Part shown: positions 57,985 to 64,000 of the stretch, piece by piece | Numbering within the stretch: the stretch's first letter is position 1 | Layout of the letters: each line of letters opens with the position of its first letter | Source of the DNA: Flavobacterium sp. | Lineage (GTDB): Bacteria; Bacteroidota; Bacteroidia; Flavobacteriales; Flavobacteriaceae | Reading direction: 5' to 3' | Assembly (NCBI RefSeq): GCF_039595935.1 | Contig: NZ_JBCNKR010000006.1 | Span: forward strand, 620,001-684,000 | Length of the DNA stretch: 64,000 nucleotides | Notes under the pieces: generated by a model | Told to the model about the DNA's origin: nothing | The model's database searches: none | The model's input: only the letters and a program-made list of their open reading frames with translations | Program-made: the position numbers and the translations under genes

Positions 57985-58882
57985 ATGAAATTGGAACAAA
58001 CCAAAATAGCGTCTTATCTCAACACGAAAGTTTCGATACTCAATCGTATTGAACCTTTTTTTCAAGCGCCGTTTCATTCGCATCCTGAACTGGAATTGGT
58101 TTATGTGAAAGAGAGTTACGGAAAACGTATTATCGGAAATTCGGTAATGCCGTTTGAACCTGGCGATATGGTTTTTTTAGGATCGGATATTCCGCACGTT
58201 TGGTTAAATGACGAAAAATATTATCAGGGAATTGAAGATTTAAGAGCCAATTCGATTGTCGTATATTTTCATAAAGATATTTTCGGACCAACTTTTTATG
58301 AATTAAAAGAAACCCAAAAAATCAACGAGCTTTTTGTTCAGGCTGGAAAAGGCATTTCGATTATCGGAAAAACCAATAAGCAGATTGCTAAAAAACTGGA
58401 GAAATTAGTTTCCAAAAAAGACTTTGAAGTAATTGTTGGGCTTTTTGAAATTTTATCTATCCTTTCAGAAAGTCAGGATAAAATTTACATCAACGACGAA
58501 ATTTATTCGTTGATGCAGAAAGATTCGAAAGTAGATCGTCTTTCGGAGGTTTTTCAATATGTAAATAAAAATTATAAAAAGAATATTTCATTAGAAGAAA
58601 TTGCCGCTGTCGCGAATATGACGCCGACTTCTTTTCTGTCGAATGTTCAAAGTAAAAACAAAGAAAAATTTTGTGGATTATCTGCACGAGATCCGAATTT
58701 CGAATGCTTGTAAATTGCTGCTGGAAACCGATAAAAGTATGTCTGAGATTGCGTATGGATGCGGTTATAAAACGGCTTCAAATTTTAATAAACTCTTTAA
58801 AAAAGTTAAGGGAATTACGCCTTCCGATTTTAAAAATAATGCGAAGGTTAGTTTTGCCACTCCCGATAGCTATCGGGATTAA
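57985..58882 (+). pseudogene. AraC-family transcriptional regulator, frameshifted
   Basis: A cupin-type sensor domain (residues about 20-130, with FQAPFHSHPELELVYVKESY, PFEPGDMVFLGSDIPHVWLN) leads into the AraC DNA-binding domain (VDRLSEVFQYVNKNYKKNIS, LEEIAAVANMTPTSF). At 58636 an extra base throws the frame to a stop at 58713; the second frame gives CRMFKVKTKKNFVDYLHEIR and MSEIAYGCGYKTASNFNKLF, the missing second helix-turn-helix. Repaired length is about 298. It is divergent from the dehydratase gene and is the probable sugar-responsive activator of the catabolic operon. The last codons (PDSYRD) are read from a 16-bp palindrome at 58862-58877. Confidence 0.85.
58862..58877. repeat. Palindrome CCCGATAGCTATCGGG
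   Basis: A 16-bp perfect palindrome covering the last codons of the AraC-type gene just before its stop at 58880. It is adjacent to the GAGCGAAGTCGAAG element and may belong to the same repeat complex or act as a terminator stem. Confidence 0.7.
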
Positions 58883-58911
58883 AGGATTAAAGAGATTTTT
58901 AAGTCCAGTTT

Positions 58912-58978
58912 TGTCTGGCTGAGCGAAGTCGAAGCCCACGTCCAATTGGAACGCCCTTCGACTTCGCTCAGGGTGACA
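58912..58978. repeat. GAGCGAAGTCGAAG palindromic element, copy 2
   Basis: About 67 bases: CTGAGCGAAGTCGAAGCCCA, centre CGTCCAATTGGAACGC, CCTTCGACTTCGCTCAGGGT. It is the reverse complement of copy 3 at 59852-59918 with few differences, so the two flank the dehydrogenase gene at 59027 in inverted orientation. Followed by the CATTTTAATCCTTTTAATCTG tail-type sequence also seen next to copy 1. Confidence 0.87.
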
Positions 58979-59026
58979 AACTAAAGCAAATCATTTTAAT
59001 CCTTTTAATCTGTGGCTAAAAAAAAA

Positions 59027-59806
59027 TTAAATAGATCGATCTAAATGGGTATAACCGCCATCTACATAAATAATCTGTCCAGTAGTATGGCTTGATTTTT
59101 CAGACAATAAGAAAACCACCATATTCGCGATTTCTTCAGCGGTTGTCATTCTGTTTTCTAACGGAATATTTTTAGTAATTGCAGCCAATTTTTCTTCTTT
59201 ATTTTCAAAAGTGTTGATCCAGGTTTCGTAAAGAGGCGTGTAGCATTCTGCCACAATTACGGCGTTTACACGAATGCGGTATTTTAATAATTCAACAGCC
59301 CATTCTCTGGTTAAGGCATTTCTTCCTCCGTTTGAAGCAGCATACGCTGAGGTTCCGCCTTGACCCGTTTCGGCAGTTTTAGAACCAATGTTTACAATGG
59401 CTCCTTTCGATTCTTTCAAATACGGAAGAGCATGCTGTGCCATTAAATAATAATGCACCAAATTTTTGTGAAGTGAAGCAGCAAAATCTTCATAATTTCC
59501 GTTTTCTAATCCAACGCCATCGTTAACGCCAGCATTATTTACAAGTCCGTCAATTCTGCCAAATTTTGCGATTACGGCTTCAACAGCTTTTTTGCAGTCT
59601 TCAGGTTTTGTCAAATCGGCGGCAACTTGATGCGCTTCTTTTCCAATGGCTTTTAATTCTTCTACGGCTTTGATGTTATCATTTTCGTTACGTCCAACGA
59701 TAAACGGAATTGCATTTTCTTCGGCTAAAACCTTAACGATTCCTAAACCGATTCCTTTTGCTCCTCCCGTAACGATAATGATTTTTTGGGTTAATGATAA
59801 CTGCAT
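59027..59806 (-). CDS. Short-chain dehydrogenase, L-fucose dehydrogenase-like
   Basis: A 259-residue SDR: cofactor loop IIVTGGAKGIGLGIVKVLAE, NNAGVNDGVGLE, catalytic NIGSKTAETGQGGTSAYAAS with Tyr in SAYAASNGGRNAL (the lysine that normally follows is replaced by asparagine, N-G-G), and SSHTTGQIIYVDGGYTHLDR at the end. The sequence is of the L-fucose/L-rhamnose dehydrogenase type seen in Bacteroidetes sugar operons, which would convert L-fucose to the lactone with NAD(P). The YxxxN in place of YxxxK deserves a check. It stands alone between two inverted palindromic repeats, separated from the rest of the pathway by the AraC gene. Confidence 0.82.
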   Translation of the reverse strand: MQLSLTQKIIIVTGGAKGIGLGIVKVLAEENAIPFIVGRNENDNIKAVEELKAIGKEAHQVAADLTKPEDCKKAVEAVIAKFGRIDGLVNNAGVNDGVGLENGNYEDFAASLHKNLVHYYLMAQHALPYLKESKGAIVNIGSKTAETGQGGTSAYAASNGGRNALTREWAVELLKYRIRVNAVIVAECYTPLYETWINTFENKEEKLAAITKNIPLENRMTTAEEIANMVVFLLSEKSSHTTGQIIYVDGGYTHLDRSI

Positions 59807-59851
59807 GGTATTTATGTATTATAATTTGAAATTCTTGATTTATGAATGAGA

Positions 59852-59918
59852 TGTCACCCTGAGCGAAGTCGAAGGGCGCTCCAATTGGACGTGGGCTTCG
59901 ACTTCGCTCAGCCTGACA
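59852..59918. repeat. GAGCGAAGTCGAAG palindromic element, copy 3
   Basis: About 67 bases in the same orientation as copy 1 at 28637 and inverted relative to copy 2. It lies upstream of the dehydrogenase gene's start and downstream of the symporter's terminator. Confidence 0.87.
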
Positions 59919-59959
59919 AAAAGTTAATCCTTTTTATCCAATGAATATACTTTAAAAAA

Positions 59960-59996
59960 TTTACAGCTGTTGTTCATGACAAACAACAGCTGTAAA
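59960..59996 (-). terminator. Terminator hairpin after the symporter gene
   Basis: 15-bp perfect stem TTTACAGCTGTTGTT/AACAACAGCTGTAAA, loop of seven, followed on the minus strand by a T run (AATTTTTT). It lies 28 bases beyond the symporter stop. Confidence 0.8.
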
Positions 59997-60023
59997 AATA
60001 GAGAGAATAGAACTGATAATTTA

Positions 60024-61711
60024 TTACCAGAACTTAACATAAAGCGCAACAATAATCAATAATGTAATAACGATTAAGACTGTTGTCTGCGGTTTTACTT
60101 TAAACATTTCAGAATCAATTTCGAATGCTTTAGGGTTTACTTTTGGACCAGCAAAACTTATTAAGATCATTGCAATCATTGTGAATAAGAATGATAATCC
60201 CATACAGATGTGGAACGGAATTTCGAAAGCTCCTTTTCCATTATTGTAAGCTGTGTATAAAAGTGTGTCGTTTCCAAATAAAGCTGGAGCGTATTCGTTG
60301 AATAAAACAGATAATAAGAATCCTAAGATTACCCCAACGATTGCTGCTGTTCCTGTAGTTCTTTTCCAGAACATACCTAAGAAGAACATTGCAAAAACTC
60401 CAGGGCTGATGAATCCAGTGTATTTTTGGATGTAGGTAAATCCTCCAACGCCACCAATTCCTAAAACGTCATTCCATGTAAATAAAACGGCCAAAAGCAT
60501 AGCAACAAAAACGGCAAGACGACCAATGTTTACCTGCTGTTTTTCACCAGCATTTTTTTGAATGTATTTTTTATGAACATCTAAGGTATAGATTGTAGAA
60601 ATACTGTTTACTTTTCCTGCCAAAGAAGCTACAATTGCAGCAGTAAGAGCAGCGACTGAAAGTCCTTTTAATCCGGTTGGAAGGAATGTTAAGATAGCAG
60701 AATATGCCTCATCTTTTACTCCACCCTCTAATTGAGGTAAGTGTCCGCTTGTGTATAAAACGTAAGCAGCAATACCAGGAAGCATTACAATAAGCGGCAT
60801 TAATAATTTAAGCATACCAGCAAACAAAATTCCTGTACGTGCTGTTTGTAAATCTGCTCCAAGTGCTCTTTGTGTAATGTATTGATTACATCCCCAGTAG
60901 TTTAAGTTAATAATCCAAATACCAGCAGCATAAGATAATAATCCAGGGAAAGTTAAATATTTGTCGATCTCAAGCTGAGAAGACGTCGCAGTTGGTTTCG
61001 GAATAATCATTTTGAAATGTTCGGGAGCCTGCTGCATTAAAACTTTAAAACCGGCAATTGCATTTTGACCAACACCAAAAGCTTCCGCAACTGTTGTTAA
61101 AGCAATATAAGAAGTCACCAAACCTCCGATAATTAATACAGCTACCTGTATAACGTCTGTATAGGCTACAACTTTCATTCCTCCAAGAGAAATAAACAAA
61201 GCAAAAATAGCCAATCCAAGCATAATTACGTGAAGGTATTCTCCACCAGCAAGTTTGTTAATCGCAACTGCTCCTAAATATAAAATAGAAGTAAGGTTTA
61301 CAAAAACATATAAAAACAGCCAGAATACTGCCATGATAAGTGCAGTAGATTCGTTGTAACGTGTTTTTAAGAACTGTGGCATAGTGTAAATCTTGTTTTT
61401 AAGATAAACAGGAATAAACCATACAGCCACGATAATAAGGCAACGGCAGCAAGCCATTCGTAAGCAGCAACAGCGATTCCTAAGAAGAAACCTTCACCGC
61501 TCATTCCGATGAATTGCTCTGCAGAGATATTAGAAGCAATAAGAGAAGCTCCAATTGCCCACCAAGTTAAATTTCCTTCAGCCAAAAAGTAAGCTTTAGC
61601 ATCATGTTCGTCCTGTTTACGTTTGCGATAAACAGTGTAGCCATAGACAGAGACTACGATAAAATAAATAATAAAAACCGCATAGTCTGCGAAAGCGAGG
61701 TTTTGGTTCAT
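60024..61711 (-). pseudogene. SGLT-type sodium/sugar symporter, frameshifted
   Basis: The start at 61711 gives NQNLAFADYAVFIIYFIVVS and the sodium-site segment LIASNISAEQFIGMSGEGFF, then stops after a shift near 61440. Restoring one G to the pair at 61439-61440 gives ALIIVAVWFIPVYLKNKIYT and a 562-residue protein with about 14 helices, including GIWIINLNYWGCNQYITQRA and the sugar-binding region NSISTIYTLDVHKKYI, as in vSGLT. It is a solute:sodium symporter for a hexose. It lies between the fucose genes and galT/galK, so galactose and fucose are both possible cargo. Confidence 0.87.
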
Positions 61712-61849
61712 TGTTAGTAGTATTTTAAATAATTATTATAGGTTGTTTGTTTATGTGGTTTTAAATTTGTTTTTATGTTGTTAAATCTTGTTAAAAATGC
61801 AAGATGTGTTTTATTTCTGTTATTTTTTTGCGAAAATAAAAGCAGAAGC

Positions 61850-61878
61850 CAAATGTAAAATAAAAATTTAGAAATCAA
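61850..61878 (-). promoter_or_regulatory. Promoter of the symporter gene (-33 and -7 boxes)
   Basis: On the minus strand TTG (61876-61878), an 18-base spacer, then TACATTTG (61850-61857), a full match to the Bacteroidetes -33/-7 pattern. It predicts a leader of about 130 bases before the ATG at 61711. Confidence 0.7.
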
Positions 61879-61916
61879 TCACTAGTAAATGTATTTTTTA
61901 CATTTATTTCGTGATT
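61877..61916. promoter_or_regulatory. Two-tier dyad operator overlapping the symporter -33 box
   Basis: Nested symmetry AATCAC-N3-TAAATGTA-N5-TACATTTA-N4-GTGATT across 40 bases. Both arm pairs are perfect. Its left end overlaps the -33 TTG, the position expected for an activator or repressor site that controls sugar-responsive expression. Confidence 0.65.
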
Positions 61917-61962
61917 ATTATGTTAAATTTTTATTTTTGGCTTTATTACAGTGTGAAAGCTA

Positions 61963-63021
61963 TTACACTTTTACAGTGCTTTTGTAATGTACATCTGAAA
62001 GCTGTCTCAAAATTTCAGCACTTTTTTCAGGTGTAATATCACGTTGAGATTCGCCCAACATTTCGTATCCGACCATAAATTTCTTTACAGTTGCTGATCT
62101 TAACAATGGTGGATAAAAATGCATGTGGAAATGCCATTCTGGATGCAGTAAACCATCTGTTGGCGATTGGTGAATTCCTGATGAATATGGAAAAGAAGTA
62201 TTAAATAAATTGTCGTACTTCGTGGTTAACTGCTTTAAGATTTTCGCGAAAGCGGTACTTTCTTCAGCAGTAAAATTGGTAATTTTGTTTACGGCTCTTT
62301 TACTTACAATCATTGTTTCATATGGCCAGATTGCCCAAAAAGGAACCAGCGCAACAAAATGATCATTTTCGATTACGATACGTTCGCCAGCTTTCAATTC
62401 AGCTTTCACATAATCCTCCAATAAAGTTCTCTCGTTTTTATCGTAGTATGATTTTAAGCTATTTTGTGTTTTTTCAACTTGAGTAGGAAGAGAAGATTGA
62501 GCCCAAATTTGTCCGTGCGGGTGCGGATTGCTGCAGCCCATTACACTTCCTTTATTTTCAAAAATCTGAACGTGGTTGATGTATTTGATGTTTCCTAAAT
62601 CAGTATATTCTTTCTGCCAAGTTTTGATGATGTTTTCAATATCGGCAATTTCCATTTCTGGAAGAGTCAGGTCATGTCTTGGAGAAAAGCAAACTACTCT
62701 CGAAATTCCCTGTTCTGGTTTTGCCTTAAAAAAAGTATGTTTAATATCATCTTCAAAAATGATTTCATCCTGTTTCATGGCCGCAAAATCATTTTCAAAA
62801 ACAAAACTGTTTTCGTATTGCGGATTATTCATTCCGTTAGCACGAACATTTCCTGGACACAAATAGCAAGTTGGGTCATATTTAGGAAGTTCTTCTGTAG
62901 AAATGCTTTCATTTTGTCCTTGCCAAGGGCGTTTTGCACGATGTGGCGATACTAATACCCATTCGTTAATTAATGGATTGAAGCGTCTGTGCGGATCTTC
63001 GTTAATGTCAAAATTTTTCAT
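61963..63021 (-). CDS. galT: Galactose-1-phosphate uridylyltransferase
   Basis: A 352-residue Leloir pathway enzyme that exchanges UMP between UDP-glucose and galactose-1-phosphate. The start FDINEDPHRRFNPLINEWVL and SPHRAKRPWQGQ are standard. Zinc-ligand positions occur in DPTCYLCPGNVRANG, and the active-site histidine triad in CSNPHPHGQIWAQ. The end contains the second metal histidines in HPEWHFHMHFYPPLL. Complete. It lies 17 bases after the true end of galK, so galK-galT form an operon, with the symporter next in the same direction. Confidence 0.95.
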   Translation of the reverse strand: MKNFDINEDPHRRFNPLINEWVLVSPHRAKRPWQGQNESISTEELPKYDPTCYLCPGNVRANGMNNPQYENSFVFENDFAAMKQDEIIFEDDIKHTFFKAKPEQGISRVVCFSPRHDLTLPEMEIADIENIIKTWQKEYTDLGNIKYINHVQIFENKGSVMGCSNPHPHGQIWAQSSLPTQVEKTQNSLKSYYDKNERTLLEDYVKAELKAGERIVIENDHFVALVPFWAIWPYETMIVSKRAVNKITNFTAEESTAFAKILKQLTTKYDNLFNTSFPYSSGIHQSPTDGLLHPEWHFHMHFYPPLLRSATVKKFMVGYEMLGESQRDITPEKSAEILRQLSDVHYKSTVKV

Positions 63022-63038
63022 TGTAGTGTGTTGTGGTT

Positions 63039-64000
63039 TTAAAGTAGCGTTGTTCCGTTTGAGATTTTTACATCATAGAATTTTAATTCAATTCCAAATG
63101 TATCTAAATAAAGCTTTGAAAACTTACGCTTAACCTCATTTTCATGTCCTTTTTTTAACTAAATTAATAGTGCAGCCGCCAAAACCGCCTCCCATAAGTC
63201 GGGAACCGATAATGGCATCGTCTTCTTTTGCTGTATCAACAAGCATGTCTAATTCTTCGCAGCTTACTTCATATTCTTGCGACAATCCGTAATGTGTTTC
63301 AAAAAGCAATTCTCCTAAAAGTTCAATATTTCCTTGGTCTAAAGCTTTGCAAGCTTTGATAACGCGATTGATTTCTTTTACTACAAAATGAACTCTGGCA
63401 AAAACTTTTTCAGTCATTTTATCTTTAAGGCTCAAAACCTGTTCTTCTGTAGCATTTCTAAAAGTTTTTACTTCTGGAAAATGACTTTTTATGATCGATA
63501 AACCTTCTTCACATTCAATTCTTCTGGTATTGTATTCTGATGTAAAGAGCGAATGTTTTACATTAGAATCAAATAAAATCAAAGAATAATCTTTGAAATC
63601 GGCATTGTGATATTCAAAATCTAAAGTGTTGCAGTCTAATTGGATTACTTTATTTTCAAGACCGTGAACACTTGAGAACTGATCCATAATTCCGCAGTTG
63701 ATTCCAACCCAATGTTCTGCTTTTTGTCCTAATAGTGAAATGTCTTTTTTCTCAATTTTTAAATCGAAAAGAGATTTGATCCCGAAAATCATTCCGCACT
63801 CTAAAGCTGCAGAAGAAGATAATCCAGAACCAACCGGAATATTACTGCTGAAAACACAATTGAAACCTTCAAAAGAAAATCCGTTGTCTTGCAGTTGTTT
63901 AATTACGCCACGAATGTAATTTGTCCAAACGACATCGCTCAGTTTTACTTCCTGAGTCAAATCGATTTCAAACTCTTCGTTTAAATCAATAGCAATTACT
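63039..64000 (-). pseudogene. galK: Galactokinase, start beyond the window and frameshifted near the C-terminus
   Basis: GalK phosphorylates galactose at C1. The frame is open to base 64000, so the N-terminal part with the galactose-binding signature is outside. The ATP-binding loop PVGSGLSSSAALECGMIF and the GHMP motif GSRLMGGGFGGCTINLV are present. After VKK the frame meets a stop at 63142 because of a run of seven A (T on the plus strand, 63150-63156). With six, it goes on as GHENEVKRKFSKLYLDTFGI and KFYDVKISNGTTLL to a stop at 63039, 17 bases before galT, which is the normal family C-terminus. Confidence 0.9.

Noticed and set aside
1..64000. Insertion sequences, prophage or transposases
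   Set aside because: No transposase, integrase or phage structural gene is recognisable anywhere in the window; mobile signals are limited to small palindromic repeats.

Overview
This window is a low-GC, gene-dense chromosomal segment of a Flavobacterium, probably close to F. johnsoniae. The evidence is a complete flexirubin (dialkylresorcinol/aryl-polyene) pigment cluster with darA, darB and a tyrosine ammonia-lyase very like the F. johnsoniae enzyme as I remember it; Bacteroidetes-type promoter elements (TAnnTTTG) close to start codons; very little Shine-Dalgarno signal; and several families of intergenic palindromic repeats. No tRNA, rRNA, insertion sequence, prophage or CRISPR array was seen.

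Layout, left to right. (1) 1-1.8 kb: 3' end of atpG with its terminator, a 680-bp non-coding stretch with a long hairpin and a three-copy 88-bp tandem repeat, and a GNAT acetyltransferase. (2) 1.9-8.7 kb: a tight six-gene operon that I do not recognise as a named system: two coiled-coil proteins (one membrane-bound), a membrane-anchored solute-binding protein fused to an OmpA peptidoglycan-binding domain, a TauC/SsuC-like permease, its ATPase, and a CbxX-type AAA+ ATPase. This is the best candidate for an undescribed system. (3) 8.8-15.4 kb: envelope/housekeeping block (flippase, dut, sugar nucleotidyltransferase, TPR protein, DUF4292 lipoprotein, EnvC-like protein). (4) 15.4-20.3 kb: CBS protein, rbfA (frameshifted), LolE-like permease, MATE pump, tRNA-dihydrouridine synthase.

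(5) 20.4-53.8 kb: the flexirubin cluster, almost entirely on the minus strand. Tyrosine ammonia-lyase makes 4-coumarate. A PaaK-like ligase probably activates it. Three complete ketosynthases, a chain-length-factor-like partner, a short ketosynthase-like protein, two carrier proteins, a ketoreductase and three hot-dog proteins extend and dehydrate the polyene. DarA and DarB make the dialkylresorcinol. A BtrH-type or C45-type acyltransferase may join the two halves. A CrtI-like oxidoreductase and a halogenase-like flavoprotein tailor the product. An MMPL-acyltransferase fusion, an ABC-2 exporter, a LolA-like carrier, lipoproteins and two outer-membrane barrels probably move or anchor it in the envelope.

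(6) 54-64 kb: a sugar-catabolic region for 6-deoxy-sugars such as L-fucose (mutarotase, two short-chain dehydrogenases, an altronate-type dehydratase, a fumarylacetoacetate-hydrolase-type enzyme, an AraC regulator), followed by an SGLT-type symporter and galT-galK. Five genes here carry single-base indels that break the frame, and two more are seen elsewhere (rbfA, and probably the WG-repeat gene). This looks more like uncorrected sequencing error than gene decay, but it cannot be settled from the sequence alone. Dispersed palindromes fill most intergenic gaps from 19 kb onward.
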